DNA of 64,000 nucleotides, taken from Streptococcus marimammalium DSM 18627. GTDB lineage: Bacteria; Bacillota; Bacilli; Lactobacillales; Streptococcaceae. Shown piece after piece: positions 20,248 to 30,508 of the stretch. The stretch spans positions 1 to 64,000 of the forward strand of contig NZ_KB904360.1 in the NCBI RefSeq assembly GCF_000380045.1, given 5' to 3'. The notes beneath the pieces were generated by a model. That model searched no databases and was not told the origin of the DNA. It saw only the letters and a list, made by a program, of their open reading frames with translations. Numbering within the stretch: position 1 is the first letter of the stretch; every line of letters starts with the position of its first letter. The position numbers were made by a program, and so were the translations under genes.

Positions 20248-21624
20248 AGTTCTTGAAGCCTTTTGAATTTGGCGATCTAATTCGCGTTTAATAGCTGGCT
20301 CTGGTGCAAAACGTTCTTCCCAGTTATCTGGTTTCAAAATTTTATGAGTAATAGGATCAAAATGAGCTTTACCATCTGGAAAAATTTTTCCCATATTAGC
20401 ACCATGAACCGTATCAAAAAAAGGTTTAGGGTCAACACCCATGAGAACAAAACTTCCATAGACGAAATAAAGTAAATCTGTCAAAGCATCAACTTGTCCT
20501 ACAATGCTATCTACATCAATTGGCTTTCTAGCTACCTTTTTAGCAGCATCATCTATGGCTCCATGTAAATCAATCATAGCTTTTTTAAAATCTTGATTAT
20601 TTCCTTGACTGGTTGCATAGAGAAATTCTACAATTTCTTCAATTTTAAAGGCTGAACGATAACTTGCTTGTTCTAGATTATAGGCCATAGGTACTTGACG
20701 AATTTCTCCATCCATTAATTGATGGAAATCTTTAACCTTGTTGAAATTCTCATCTTTACTTTTAAACGTCTGACTCGGATATAAATGAACAAGACCATAA
20801 TGGTCAAGAGCCTTAGAGATCCCGTCATTATTATTAGTATCTGTAATATAGTGAGCTATTTTTTTAACAGATTGACTAGCATTCCCCATAGCAACACCGA
20901 TACCAACACCTGATAACATTTCAATATCATTATCAGAATCCCCAAAAGCCATTACTTCAGAAATATCAAAACCAAAAAATTCTCCTACCAAAGAAATACC
21001 TTTTAACTTAGATTGATTTTTTGAAATGAGATCAGCAGAGTAAGGACTACTTCTTGTTACTGTTAATTGAGGAAAACGTTTTTCTATTTTTTTTGTTTCT
21101 TGTTGACTAGCTACTAACACAACTTGAAAGATGGGTTGTCGCATCATTGTCAATAAACTAGCTCTATTTTGAGGTTTAAAGCGCCTAATTAAATGTTTAA
21201 AACTTTTTTCAACAGTTTTGGCCATTTTTTTAGGAATGAGACGGCTGACAATTTGACCAAAACGACTGGTACCCATATTAATAATTTGTGAACCAACTAA
21301 TCCAGAGACTGTTCCTAAAGAAATTTCTTTTTTTTGATCAGAGGCATACTTAATAACCTTGTAAACAGCTGATTTTGGCAAGGTTTTTTGATATAAAATA
21401 TGATCTCTCGTAAAAATATATTGTCCATTATAAGTGATAGCAAAATCAAGTCCTAGATTATCCATAAAAGGATCAACAAAACCTGGCCCACGCCCTGTTG
21501 CTAATCCAACAACAATTCCTTGTTTTTTCATTTCTTTTATTGCTTGGTGGGTTGATTTTTGGACTGATTTAATATCATTTAAAAGTGTTCCATCAATATC
21601 AAAACAAACTGCTTTTATCGCCAA
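20227..21624 (-). CDS. Cof-type HAD phosphatase fused to a MazG-like pyrophosphohydrolase domain
   Basis: The first 270 residues or so are a Cof-type HAD-IIB phosphatase: FDIDGTLLND (motif I), KGISLVGEFF with the motif III lysine, and AFGDSDNDIEMLS (motif IV). From about residue 305 on is a second, all-helical domain with the MazG/PRA-PH-like metal pattern KIEEIVEFLY ... VDALTDLLYFVYGSF, so the protein may both dephosphorylate and cleave nucleotide pyrophosphates. The start is a TTG at 21624 (MAIKAVCFD) with GAGGA seven bases upstream. A two-domain form of this kind is known in streptococci. Substrates are unknown. Confidence 0.85.
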   Translation of the reverse strand: MAIKAVCFDIDGTLLNDIKSVQKSTHQAIKEMKKQGIVVGLATGRGPGFVDPFMDNLGLDFAITYNGQYIFTRDHILYQKTLPKSAVYKVIKYASDQKKEISLGTVSGLVGSQIINMGTSRFGQIVSRLIPKKMAKTVEKSFKHLIRRFKPQNRASLLTMMRQPIFQVVLVASQQETKKIEKRFPQLTVTRSSPYSADLISKNQSKLKGISLVGEFFGFDISEVMAFGDSDNDIEMLSGVGIGVAMGNASQSVKKIAHYITDTNNNDGISKALDHYGLVHLYPSQTFKSKDENFNKVKDFHQLMDGEIRQVPMAYNLEQASYRSAFKIEEIVEFLYATSQGNNQDFKKAMIDLHGAIDDAAKKVARKPIDVDSIVGQVDALTDLLYFVYGSFVLMGVDPKPFFDTVHGANMGKIFPDGKAHFDPITHKILKPDNWEERFAPEPAIKRELDRQIQKASRTKIEISK

Positions 21625-21692
21625 TTGAAATTCCTCTATCAAATTTTATGTTAAAATAAGTATAGCATATTTTTTAGAAAGCTGAGATTCTT

Positions 21693-22652
21693 ATGAAAAA
21701 AATTCTTGTGCTTCATACTGGGGGAACCATCGCTATGCATAGTGATCGCTCAGGTCACATTGTCACTAATGATAGTAATCCTATGGCTAGTGTTGAAGTA
21801 AATTTTAATAATATTGAGGTGACTGTACAAAATGTTTTAAATATCCCTAGTCCTCATATAACTGTTGAGCACATGCTTCTTTTGTTTAGTCATATTAAAG
21901 AAGCCGATAAAATATTTGATGGGGTTGTCATTACTCATGGGACAGATACTCTTGAAGAAACTGCTTATTTCCTTGATACCATGGCAATCCCAAATATCCC
22001 CATTGTCTTAACTGGTGCCATGAGAAGTTCTAACGCACTTGGGAGTGATGGTATTTATAATTATCTTTGTGCTTTAAGAGTTGCCGCACATCCCAAAGCT
22101 TATGACAAAGGTGTCTTAGTAGTAATGAATGAAGAAATTCATGCCGCCAAATACGTCACTAAAACTCACACTACCAATGTTTCAACTTTTCAAACACCAA
22201 CACATGGTCCACTTGGAATTATAATGAAAGATGATATTCTTTTCTTTAAAGCAGCTGACACACGCATTCGTTTTGATTTAAAAAATATTTCTGGTGTTGT
22301 GCCTATTATTAAAGCCTATGCAGGTATGGAAGATGACCTTATCAATCTTCTTCAACCTGATGGTATCGATGGGGTTGTTGTAGAAGCATTTGGTGCTGGA
22401 AATATGCCTCCTAAAGCAGCTATCGCCTTGGAAAATTTGATAAAAGGTGGTACACCTGTGGTACTTGTTTCTCGCTGTTTTAATGGAATTGCTGAAGCTA
22501 TCTATGATTATGAAGGAGGGGGTATTCAATTATCACAAGCAGGGGTTATGTTTGTCAAAGAATTAAACGCTCAAAAAGCCAGACTAAAATTATTAATTGC
22601 TCTTAACGCTGGCTTAGCTGGTGATGACTTGAAAGATTACATTGAAGGTTAG
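21693..22652 (+). CDS. ansA: Type I L-asparaginase
   Basis: Hydrolyses asparagine to aspartate and ammonia, cytoplasmic by lack of signal peptide. Both catalytic threonine sites are present: HTGGTIAMH at residues 8-16 and ITHGTDTLEETAYF around residue 80, plus the lysine in the TGAMRSSNALGSDG region. Length 319 is normal. The ribosome site is weak (only GAG-like bases). It diverges from the HAD-fusion gene and is convergent with recG. Confidence 0.94.
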   Translation: MKKILVLHTGGTIAMHSDRSGHIVTNDSNPMASVEVNFNNIEVTVQNVLNIPSPHITVEHMLLLFSHIKEADKIFDGVVITHGTDTLEETAYFLDTMAIPNIPIVLTGAMRSSNALGSDGIYNYLCALRVAAHPKAYDKGVLVVMNEEIHAAKYVTKTHTTNVSTFQTPTHGPLGIIMKDDILFFKAADTRIRFDLKNISGVVPIIKAYAGMEDDLINLLQPDGIDGVVVEAFGAGNMPPKAAIALENLIKGGTPVVLVSRCFNGIAEAIYDYEGGGIQLSQAGVMFVKELNAQKARLKLLIALNAGLAGDDLKDYIEG

Positions 22653-22681
22653 ATTAAAAATATACTAATAGATTAATACGA

Positions 22682-22723
22682 CAACATAAAGGCAGTAAGT
22701 CAATGCTTACTGCCTTTATGTTG
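22682..22723. terminator. Bidirectional terminator between ansA and recG
   Basis: A perfect inverted repeat with 18-base arms (CAACATAAAGGCAGTAAG and its complement) and a TCAATG loop between the convergent ansA and recG genes. It is one of the longest perfect stems in the window. Confidence 0.9.
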
Positions 22724-22732
22724 ATAATAATT

Positions 22733-24748
22733 TTAGTCAAATGTTTTTTGTGGTTTGAGATTAATAGCCAAAAGTGCCCAATCCGAGCTTTCTTCCCAAT
22801 TATTTTTAGATACAATTGTTTGTGCCACATGTCTAGCTTCTTCTAAGATATGGTAATCTTCAACAATATCTGCTGTTTTAAATTCTGGAAGTCCTGACTG
22901 TCTTGTGCCAAAAATTTCACCTGCACCCCTCATTTTTAAATCTTCCTCAGCAAGAACAAAACCATCTGTTGTCTCTGTCATTAGGGTCATTCGTTTTTTA
23001 CCATGTTGAGTTTTTGGATTAGATACTAAAATAGCATAGGATTGTTTTTCGCCACGACCAACTCGACCTCTTAGCTGATGCAGTTGACTAAGCCCAAAGC
23101 GATCAGCATCCATAATAATCATTATAGTGGCATTTGAAATATTGACTCCTACTTCGATAACTGTTGTTGACACCAAAATATCTATTTCATGATTTTTAAA
23201 ACTATGCATAATAGCTTCTTTTTCATTAGTTTTCATCTTACCATGTAAAAGTGCAACTCTTGCTTTATCTGCAAAATAATGATTTAACTCTTCATACAGA
23301 TTCACAGCATTTTTTAAGTCAAGTGCTTCTGATTCTTCAATCAATGGTGAGACAATATAGATTTGTGCTTCTTTAGCAATTTCTTTTTCCAACCATATTA
23401 AAACAGATGAGAATTGTTCATGTTTGACCCAACGTGTGATAATTTTTTTTCGCCCAGTTGGTAATTCATCAATGATTGAAGCATCCATTTCTCCAAAAGC
23501 TGTAATAGCTAAGGTTCTTGGAATAGGAGTTGCTGTCATCATTAAAACGTCTGGGTTATTTCCTTTTTCACGAAAAAGACGACGTTGATTGACACCGAAT
23601 CGATGCTGTTCATCTGTAATTACAAGTCCTAATTTTTGATAATTAACGCCTTCTTGGATCAAAGCATGAGTGCCAACAATCATATCAACACTTCCACTAG
23701 CAATAGCTTTTAGTGTTGCTTTTTTTCCACTAACAGTCATTCCAGAAATTAAAAGAGCAATTTTATTTTTAGGAAATAATTGAGATAAGCTTTGAAAATG
23801 TTGCTCAGCCAGAATTTCTGTTGGTACCATCATTGCTGATTGGAATCCTGCTGTGTAGGCTGCATACATAGCTAACCCAGCAATCACTGTTTTTCCAGAA
23901 CCTACATCCCCTTGCAAAAGGCGATTCATGTGAGCACCTGAGGTCATGTCAGTTAAAATGTCAGTTAATACTCTGTCTTGAGCTTTTGTTAATTGAAAAG
24001 GAAGTTCCTTAATTTTTTTATTAATTTTTTCTTTATTAATGGGTAAACTCAAACCATTTGTTGCTAATTTGTTTTCTTTTTTCAATACTTGTAATTGTAA
24101 CTGAAAATAGAGCAATTCTTCAAATTTGATACGTCTTAATGCTTGCTTATATTCCTCAATATCTCTAGGAAAATGCATAGCCATAATAGCAGCTTGCCTA
24201 GGCAAAAGTCGATAGCGATTTAGCAAAGATTCAGGTAAATTTTCTTTAATCAATTGTCCATAACCTGATTCAAATGCTATTTTTATAACTTTAATAAGTT
24301 GGTGTTGAGAGACACCTTTTGTTACATGATAAACTGGTTGAAGCTCATCATCAACTTGAGGTAATAATTTCATTCCCGTTAAAGAAGATTTTAATTGATT
24401 CCACTTTCCAAAAATAGCAGTTGTTTTTCCAACAACAATTTTATCTTGTAAAAAAGGTTGATTAAAAAAATTAATAGCAATAACAGCTTCACCTTGTCTT
24501 AGTTTAAAGTGTAATCTATTTTTTTTGAAACCATAGTATTGTACACTTGGAGGAGTAAGAACAATACCAGTAATAACTGCCTTTTCCCCATCTACCAATT
24601 CTTCTATTATGCGACTTTTAAAATTGTCGTATCTAAAAGGAAAGTATAATAAAAGGTCTTCTATGGAAAAAATACCAAGCGTATTAAATTTTTCAGCAGA
24701 TTTAGATCCTAATCCTTTAAGCACGGTAATATTATCATTTAAATCCAC
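22733..24748 (-). CDS. recG: ATP-dependent DNA helicase RecG
   Basis: Remodels stalled replication forks and Holliday junctions. An N-terminal wedge/OB domain precedes the superfamily 2 helicase: Walker A GDVGSGKTVIAG (about residue 287), ITDEQHRFG (motif II, DEQH), TATPIPRTLA, and QLRGRVGRGEKQS (motif VI). I start at the GTG at 24748 (MDLNDNITVLKG), six bases after GGAGG; an upstream TTG would put that ribosome site inside the gene. This gives 671 residues, matching streptococcal RecG. It is downstream of alr on the same strand. Confidence 0.96.
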   Translation of the reverse strand: MDLNDNITVLKGLGSKSAEKFNTLGIFSIEDLLLYFPFRYDNFKSRIIEELVDGEKAVITGIVLTPPSVQYYGFKKNRLHFKLRQGEAVIAINFFNQPFLQDKIVVGKTTAIFGKWNQLKSSLTGMKLLPQVDDELQPVYHVTKGVSQHQLIKVIKIAFESGYGQLIKENLPESLLNRYRLLPRQAAIMAMHFPRDIEEYKQALRRIKFEELLYFQLQLQVLKKENKLATNGLSLPINKEKINKKIKELPFQLTKAQDRVLTDILTDMTSGAHMNRLLQGDVGSGKTVIAGLAMYAAYTAGFQSAMMVPTEILAEQHFQSLSQLFPKNKIALLISGMTVSGKKATLKAIASGSVDMIVGTHALIQEGVNYQKLGLVITDEQHRFGVNQRRLFREKGNNPDVLMMTATPIPRTLAITAFGEMDASIIDELPTGRKKIITRWVKHEQFSSVLIWLEKEIAKEAQIYIVSPLIEESEALDLKNAVNLYEELNHYFADKARVALLHGKMKTNEKEAIMHSFKNHEIDILVSTTVIEVGVNISNATIMIIMDADRFGLSQLHQLRGRVGRGEKQSYAILVSNPKTQHGKKRMTLMTETTDGFVLAEEDLKMRGAGEIFGTRQSGLPEFKTADIVEDYHILEEARHVAQTIVSKNNWEESSDWALLAINLKPQKTFD

Positions 24749-24824
24749 AGCCTTCCTCCATTTTCTTTTCAATTATCTAAAATAAAACTCTTGTACATCT
24801 ATTATACAAGAGTTTTCTTTATTT

Positions 24825-25928
24825 TCACACATATTCTCTAGGAATTCGCTCACTAAGCAAACATAAAACTTCATAATTAATTGTTTTCCTTTGTTGAGCT
24901 ACTTGAGTTGCAGTAATTATTTGCTTGCCATCTCTACCAATTAAAGTCACTTTGGTGCCTAGAGGATAATAGTTAGGCAAACGAATAGTCATCTGGTCCA
25001 TCGACACACGTCCAACAATCTCACAAAATAAGCCATCAACTAAAACTGAGAATCCTTGCATATCTCTGGTCCAACCATCTGCATAACCAATTGGAACTGT
25101 TCCTATCCATTCAGATTTTTTAGCACAATAAGTAGCACCATAGCCAATCAACTCTCCTCTACTTATCTCTTTGACATTGACCAAAGCAGATTCTAAATGA
25201 AGTGCTGGCTTTAAAGGGTAAGGTAGCGCCAATGCATCACCACTAGGATTAAGCCCGTAAATCGCTATTCCTATTCTAACAGCAGTCATGATACTATCAG
25301 TATGCCATAAACTAGCAGCTGAATTAGAAGCATGAATAATTGCTGGTTTGTTTTTTAATTGACCAATCAATTCTTTAAAGAAGATTAGTTGCTTTTGATA
25401 TTGAGTATTATTTTTTTCATCTGCTGATGCAAAATGGGTAAAGATACCTTCAACATTAGCTCCATGCTTTGTTAAACCATTAATGAGTTGATTAGCTTCT
25501 TGAAAACTTCTAACGCCTATTCTTCCCATCCCTGAGTCAACTTTAATATGGACAGATAAATGAGATAAACAAACTCCTTCTTTTTTTGCCAATTTTAACC
25601 ACTCTAGACTGGCAATGGTAATTATCAAATCATACTGGATGGCAACTTTAATTTCATGAGGCAAAATCACGCCTAACACTAAAATAGGTATTTTAATTCC
25701 AGATTGGCGCAACTCTAAACCCTCATCAATATTAGAAACACAAAAGGTATCCACTTGATGCTCAATTGATTTTGCAACTTTAACAGCACCATGCCCATAA
25801 GCGTTAGCCTTCACAACAGCAAAAAATTGAGTGTTTTTAGGAAGATGAGCTTTAGTAATCTCAATATTGTCACTAATAACTTGTAAATCAACCTTAGCTT
25901 TCGTTGGTCGATGTAAACTAGAAACCAT
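24825..25928 (-). CDS. alr: Alanine racemase
   Basis: PLP enzyme making D-alanine for peptidoglycan and teichoic acids. The PLP lysine is in [13 protein letters not shown] (about residue 39) and the catalytic tyrosine is in IGYGATY (about 266). Length 367 is normal. It begins 1 base after acpS, its GGAGGG ribosome site being the end of acpS, so the two are coupled. Confidence 0.97.
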   Translation of the reverse strand: MVSSLHRPTKAKVDLQVISDNIEITKAHLPKNTQFFAVVKANAYGHGAVKVAKSIEHQVDTFCVSNIDEGLELRQSGIKIPILVLGVILPHEIKVAIQYDLIITIASLEWLKLAKKEGVCLSHLSVHIKVDSGMGRIGVRSFQEANQLINGLTKHGANVEGIFTHFASADEKNNTQYQKQLIFFKELIGQLKNKPAIIHASNSAASLWHTDSIMTAVRIGIAIYGLNPSGDALALPYPLKPALHLESALVNVKEISRGELIGYGATYCAKKSEWIGTVPIGYADGWTRDMQGFSVLVDGLFCEIVGRVSMDQMTIRLPNYYPLGTKVTLIGRDGKQIITATQVAQQRKTINYEVLCLLSERIPREYV

Positions 25929-25929
25929 C

Positions 25930-26280
25930 TTAACCCTCCAAAATTACACTAGCTTGTACGAAATGACCGCTATGAGAAATACTAATAAATATCCTTCCTT
26001 CAAAAGGAGCTTTGGAGATATAAGGTGCACCTTTAACATTATTTAATACCTCAATATCTTGAAAGCTCACCTTACCAATACCAGTTCCTAAAGCCTTAGC
26101 AAAAGCTTCTTTTGCTGCCCAGCGACCTGCCAAATATTCCATCTTACGCTTACCCTTAAATTGATGAAAAACTACTTCTTCTTGACTGGTTAGAATTCGC
26201 TTTAAAAAAGAAGTATTTTTATCATAGGCTTTTTGAATAGCTGTCACATCTTGTAGGTCAATACCGTGTCCAATAATCAT
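25930..26280 (-). CDS. acpS: Holo-[acyl-carrier-protein] synthase
   Basis: Transfers 4'-phosphopantetheine from CoA to acyl carrier protein for fatty acid synthesis. The family motifs GHGIDLQDV (start), [16 protein letters not shown] and [13 protein letters not shown] are intact. I start at the ATG at 26280, with GGAAGG just upstream, giving 116 residues, the normal AcpS length; an eight-codon upstream extension is unlikely. The position between DAHP synthase and alr is typical of streptococci. Confidence 0.96.
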   Translation of the reverse strand: MIIGHGIDLQDVTAIQKAYDKNTSFLKRILTSQEEVVFHQFKGKRKMEYLAGRWAAKEAFAKALGTGIGKVSFQDIEVLNNVKGAPYISKAPFEGRIFISISHSGHFVQASVILEG

Positions 26281-26306
26281 AATAACCTTCCATAATCTAA
26301 CCATTA

Positions 26307-27347
26307 TTAGATTTCTTTATTAGCTAATGTTTGGTATATTTCTTTTACTAACAACTCTGTTTTTTTCCATCCTAAACAAGGGTCAGTTATCGATTTACCA
26401 AATACATCTGGTTTGTCTTGGCGTCCATCTTCTAGGTAGGATTCAATCATGAAACCTCTAACATGTTGTTTAATTATTTTATTCCAATCACGATTTAATA
26501 ATGTTTGGCGAACAATTCTAATTTGTTCCAGATGATTTTTTCCTGAGTTATCATGATTGGTATCAATTATCACAAAAGGATTAATCAAATGCATCTCTTT
26601 ATAATAAGCAATCACTTTCAACAAGTTATCATAATAATAGTTTGGGATGTGCTCACCATATTCATTGATTGCTCCTCTAAGAATGACATGAGCATAAGGA
26701 TTACCATCTGTTTCGACCTCTTCGTTATGGTAAATAAAATTTTGCTTATTTTGAGCAGCATATATACCATTAAACATCACATTAAGATTCCCTGAGGTGG
26801 GGTTTTTCATCCCAACTGGTGTATCAATACCAGAAGCAAGAAATCTATGCTCTTGATCTTCAACTGATCTTGCACCAATAGTATGATAGGAAACAAGATC
26901 ATCAATCAATGGATAATTGGAAGTATAAACAAGCTCATCAGCTGTGGTTAATCCTGTCTCTGTAATCACACGATAATGAAGCTTTCTAACCATTTTAATA
27001 CCATTGATTAAATCTGGTAATCCTTGAAAATTGGGTTGGTGGACTAAACCCTTATAACCAATTCCACTTGTTCTAGGTTTTGCTGTATATACACGCATAA
27101 TTATAAAAAGTTTATCACTGACTTCTTCTTGTAGTTTTGATAAACGTTTAGCATATTCTAATACAGCTTTCTCATTATCTGATGAACAAGGTCCAATTAA
27201 TAATAAAAGACGTTGGTCTTTTCCTTTTATGATATTTATTAATTCTTTATCCCTTATTTGTTTTTTTCTTAAAAATGTACCTGTTAGTGTGGTCGCTTTT
27301 TTTAATCCTTTAATATTTATTTTGCTACTTTTTTGATGTATTCCCAT
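26307..27347 (-). CDS. 3-deoxy-7-phosphoheptulonate (DAHP) synthase, class I
   Basis: First step of the shikimate pathway: joins phosphoenolpyruvate and erythrose 4-phosphate. The family motifs [36 protein letters not shown] and [15 protein letters not shown] are clear. I start at the ATG at 27347, six bases after GGAG, giving 346 residues; a GTG five codons upstream includes that ribosome site. Some streptococci carry two tandem copies here; this genome shows one. The feedback amino acid cannot be told from sequence. Confidence 0.94.
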   Translation of the reverse strand: MGIHQKSSKINIKGLKKATTLTGTFLRKKQIRDKELINIIKGKDQRLLLLIGPCSSDNEKAVLEYAKRLSKLQEEVSDKLFIIMRVYTAKPRTSGIGYKGLVHQPNFQGLPDLINGIKMVRKLHYRVITETGLTTADELVYTSNYPLIDDLVSYHTIGARSVEDQEHRFLASGIDTPVGMKNPTSGNLNVMFNGIYAAQNKQNFIYHNEEVETDGNPYAHVILRGAINEYGEHIPNYYYDNLLKVIAYYKEMHLINPFVIIDTNHDNSGKNHLEQIRIVRQTLLNRDWNKIIKQHVRGFMIESYLEDGRQDKPDVFGKSITDPCLGWKKTELLVKEIYQTLANKEI

Positions 27348-27428
27348 CTTTTTCTCCAACACATTAATTGATATTTTCTATTTCTAAACAAAAATGTCTT
27401 TTAATGTGTACAACGATTTTTTAATGAA

Positions 27429-27469
27429 AAAGAGTCGCACTCATCATTAGTGATGACTTGCGATTCTTT
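27429..27469 (-). terminator. Terminator after secA
   Basis: A long hairpin (AAAGAGTCGCA...TGCGATTCTTT and CTCATCA/TGATGAC with one bulge, TTAG loop) followed by TTTTTC on the minus strand, between secA and the DAHP synthase gene. Confidence 0.75.
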
Positions 27470-27499
27470 CTCATCATTTTTTAAAGTAACATTGTGAAA

Positions 27500-30037
27500 T
27501 CAACTGTTACGCTTTTGACGTCCGTGACAATTTTTAAATTTCTTACCTGAACCACAAAGGCATTTATCATTTCGTCCAACATTAGAGAAATCATATTGAG
27601 AAAGTTCTTCTTTTTCTTCTGAGGTTCTAGCAGAAATATTTGCAACTGCTGTTGTTCGTGATTGGATTGGTGCTTTCTCACGTTCTTGTTCATGAATTTG
27701 TGCTTTCATCATAGTTCTTGTGACATCAAATTCAATAGCTCCAATCATTTCTTGGAACATTTCAAATCCTTCTGATTGATACTCAACGATTGGATTATTT
27801 TGAGCATAACCTCTCAAACCAACAGCACTACGTAGTTGATCTAAAGCATCAATATGGTCAGTCCACTTGTTATCTACAACCATTAGTAACAATACCTTTT
27901 GAAATTCAATGACTGCCTCTTCATCACGTAATTTTGAAATTTGCTGTCTGTAAACTTTTTCGGCTCTCTCAAATAACTCTTTTTTAATCTCAGCATCATT
28001 AAGGTTTTCAATATCTGATAAGGAAATTGAATCCTCAGGTAAAAGGTTAGTTTGAGCAAAGTTTAAAATAGCTTCAAGGGCAAGTTTTCTTTCACTACGA
28101 CTATGACCATCAACTGTACGGTCAATTGTCCGCTTAATCATTGACTTGATCTCTGGACCAAGATCACGATTAGCTGTTATTACATCGTAACGTTGCGCAT
28201 AGATAATTTCTCTTTGTTCACGCATAACATCATCATATTGTAAAACTTGTTTACGAGTATCATAGTTGTTACCCTCAACACGTTTTTGTGCTGACTCCAC
28301 TTGATTAGTTAACATTCGTGACTTAATCACAGTGTCCTCTTCATCAAGATTCATTCTTTCAAAGAAGCTTTTAATCCTTTCTGAACCGAATCGACGCATT
28401 AAATCATCTTCTAGTGAAAGATAAAATTGTGATTCACCGGGATCTCCTTGACGTCCAGAGCGCCCACGTAGCTGATTATCGATACGACGACTTTCGTGAC
28501 GCTCGGTACCAATAACACAAAGACCACCACGTTCTCTAACACCATCACCAAGTTTAATATCGGTACCACGACCAGCCATGTTGGTAGCAATGGTTACTGC
28601 TCCTCTTTGTCCAGCATTCATGATAATTTGTGCTTCTTTAGCATGATTTTTGGCATTTAATACTTCATGAGGAACACCAGCTTCAACAAGCATTTTAGAA
28701 AGTAAATCACTTGTTTCAACAGCAACTGTACCAACAAGAACAGGTTGCTCATTTTCATAACGTTGTTTTACATCTGCAACTACAGCTCTAAATTTTGAAC
28801 TTAGAGTTGGGTATAGTAGATCAGAATGATCAATACGAGCAATTGGTCGATTGGTAGGAATAGGAATAACTCGCATGTTGTAGATTTCACGAAATTCATC
28901 TTCCTCAGTTTTACCAGTACCAGTCATACCTGCCAATTTTCGATACATACGAAAGAAATTTTGGTAGGTAATTGAGGCACTTGTTTTTGATTCATCTTGG
29001 ATTGGCACACCTTCTTTAGCTTCAATTGCTTGGTGTAGTCCATCTGAGAAACGACGACCTTCCATTGTACGACCAGTAAATTGATCAACAATAAGAATCT
29101 CTTCTTTTTCACTAACCACATAATCAATATCAAGTGTCATGATAAAGTTAGCTCGAAGTGCATTATCCAAGAAGTGGGTTAAAGCTACATTTTCAATATT
29201 ATAAAGATTTTCTAAATTGAAATACTCTTCGGCCTTATCAATTCCTGAATCTGATAATCCAATAGTTTTTGTTGGCACATCAATGATATAATCATCCTTT
29301 GTCAGAGTTTTAACAAAACGATCAGTCCAGTCATACAATTTGTTTGTTTCAGCACTCTCAGCACCAGAAATAATAAGTGGAGTTCTTGCTTCATCAATTA
29401 AAACTGAGTCAACCTCATCGACTAAAGCATAATTTAGAGGACGTTGAACCATAGCTTCTTTACGAACAACCATATTGTCTCTGAGATAATCAAATCCAAA
29501 CTCTGAGTTAGTTGAATAGGTAATATCACAAAGATAAGCTTCACGTTTTTCTGCAGGAGACTTAGCTGCCAAATTAATCCCAACAGACAGACCTAACCAA
29601 CTATATAATTCTCCCATTTCTGTCGCATCACGTACAGAAAGATACTCATTAACAGTAACAACATGAACCCCTTCACCTGAAAGAGCATTTAAATAAACCG
29701 GCATTGTTGCCGTCAAAGTTTTACCTTCTCCGGTTCTCATCTCAGCGACATCACCGTGATGTAAAACAACTCCTCCCATGATTTGAACATGATAAGGAAA
29801 TAGTCCTAAAACACGTTTTGAAGCTTCACGAACAACAGCAAAAGATTCCGGAAGCAACTCATCGAGTGTTTCACCTTTTTGATAACGTTTTTTAAATTCC
29901 TCAGTCTTAGCTTTTAAGGCGTCATCAGAAAGTGATGCCATTTCATTTTCATAACTTTCAACTTTTTTTGCGATTCTATCTAGTTTTTTTAATTCACCGT
30001 TATCATTTTCAATAATTTTACGTATAATATTTGCCAT
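27500..30037 (-). CDS. secA: Preprotein translocase ATPase SecA
   Basis: Motor that drives secreted proteins through SecYEG. The 845-residue protein has Walker [14 protein letters not shown] (about residue 100), Walker [18 protein letters not shown], the helicase block NMAGRGTDI and [13 protein letters not shown], and a C-terminal SEC-C zinc motif ([14 protein letters not shown]). An AAAGGA site precedes the ATG, with a good promoter 31 bases upstream. It is the housekeeping SecA by length and motifs. SecE is encoded at 39979-40155 and YajC at 5222-5551. Confidence 0.98.
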   Translation of the reverse strand: MANIIRKIIENDNGELKKLDRIAKKVESYENEMASLSDDALKAKTEEFKKRYQKGETLDELLPESFAVVREASKRVLGLFPYHVQIMGGVVLHHGDVAEMRTGEGKTLTATMPVYLNALSGEGVHVVTVNEYLSVRDATEMGELYSWLGLSVGINLAAKSPAEKREAYLCDITYSTNSEFGFDYLRDNMVVRKEAMVQRPLNYALVDEVDSVLIDEARTPLIISGAESAETNKLYDWTDRFVKTLTKDDYIIDVPTKTIGLSDSGIDKAEEYFNLENLYNIENVALTHFLDNALRANFIMTLDIDYVVSEKEEILIVDQFTGRTMEGRRFSDGLHQAIEAKEGVPIQDESKTSASITYQNFFRMYRKLAGMTGTGKTEEDEFREIYNMRVIPIPTNRPIARIDHSDLLYPTLSSKFRAVVADVKQRYENEQPVLVGTVAVETSDLLSKMLVEAGVPHEVLNAKNHAKEAQIIMNAGQRGAVTIATNMAGRGTDIKLGDGVRERGGLCVIGTERHESRRIDNQLRGRSGRQGDPGESQFYLSLEDDLMRRFGSERIKSFFERMNLDEEDTVIKSRMLTNQVESAQKRVEGNNYDTRKQVLQYDDVMREQREIIYAQRYDVITANRDLGPEIKSMIKRTIDRTVDGHSRSERKLALEAILNFAQTNLLPEDSISLSDIENLNDAEIKKELFERAEKVYRQQISKLRDEEAVIEFQKVLLLMVVDNKWTDHIDALDQLRSAVGLRGYAQNNPIVEYQSEGFEMFQEMIGAIEFDVTRTMMKAQIHEQEREKAPIQSRTTAVANISARTSEEKEELSQYDFSNVGRNDKCLCGSGKKFKNCHGRQKRNS

Positions 30038-30067
30038 TATCTTTCCTTTCGATACACTTATCGGTTT

Positions 30068-30096
30068 ATTTTATCATATTAATCAATCTATTTCAA
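30068..30096 (-). promoter_or_regulatory. secA promoter
   Basis: Minus strand -35 TTGAAA (30091-30096), 17-base spacer, -10 TAAAAT (30068-30073), leading into secA. Confidence 0.7.
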
Positions 30097-30154
30097 GATT
30101 TGAAGGCAATGAAAAGACTTATTTTAATTCAAGTCATTTTTAAAAATAACATTT

Positions 30155-30187
30155 AAAAAAACGAAACTACTCAAGTTTCGTTTTTTT
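30155..30187 (-). terminator. Terminator after the manA operon
   Basis: A 14-base-arm perfect hairpin (AAAAAAACGAAACT / AGTTTCGTTTTTTT) with a 5-base loop and T-runs in both directions. The stop codon of the upstream small gene (30167-30169) lies within it. Confidence 0.88.
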
Positions 30188-30508
30188 ATTAATTTTATCA
30201 AAAAATAAAGTATAAAATTCATTAACCAATCGATCAAATTCTTTTTGAAAAAAATCTTCATTTTCCGTATCAAAAAAGAAAGATTTTATCGGATTTGTTT
30301 CATAATCAACATAAGAAATGAATTCTACTTTTTTTCCATCGTAAAGAAATTTAAGCATAGGATGTGGTGTATTTTCACCACAAAATCCTGGAACAGAAAT
30401 AGTCAAACTATAGACATTATCATTATGTGATTTTACGCGATAGTAGCGCCCATTATGATAATCTCGGTTATTATTACAATAGTTTAAAATGATATCAAGC
30501 TTCTTCAT
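30167..30508 (-). CDS. Small hypothetical protein coupled to manA
   Basis: I do not recognise this 113-residue protein. It is soluble by composition, with no signal peptide or membrane helix, rich in aromatic and charged residues (for example the stretch DYHNGRYYRVKSHNDNVYSL) and a lysine-rich end. The ATG at 30508 (MKKLDIILNY) has GAGGA upstream and overlaps the end of manA by 14 bases, so it is translated with manA. A longer reading 11 codons upstream is less likely. The operon ends at a strong terminator within its last codons. Confidence 0.7.
   Translation of the reverse strand: MKKLDIILNYCNNNRDYHNGRYYRVKSHNDNVYSLTISVPGFCGENTPHPMLKFLYDGKKVEFISYVDYETNPIKSFFFDTENEDFFQKEFDRLVNEFYTLFFDKINKKTKLE

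Noticed and set aside
27481..27693. Alternative minus-strand frame within the secA 3' end
   Set aside because: It overlaps the conserved zinc-binding tail of SecA in another frame and has no independent support.
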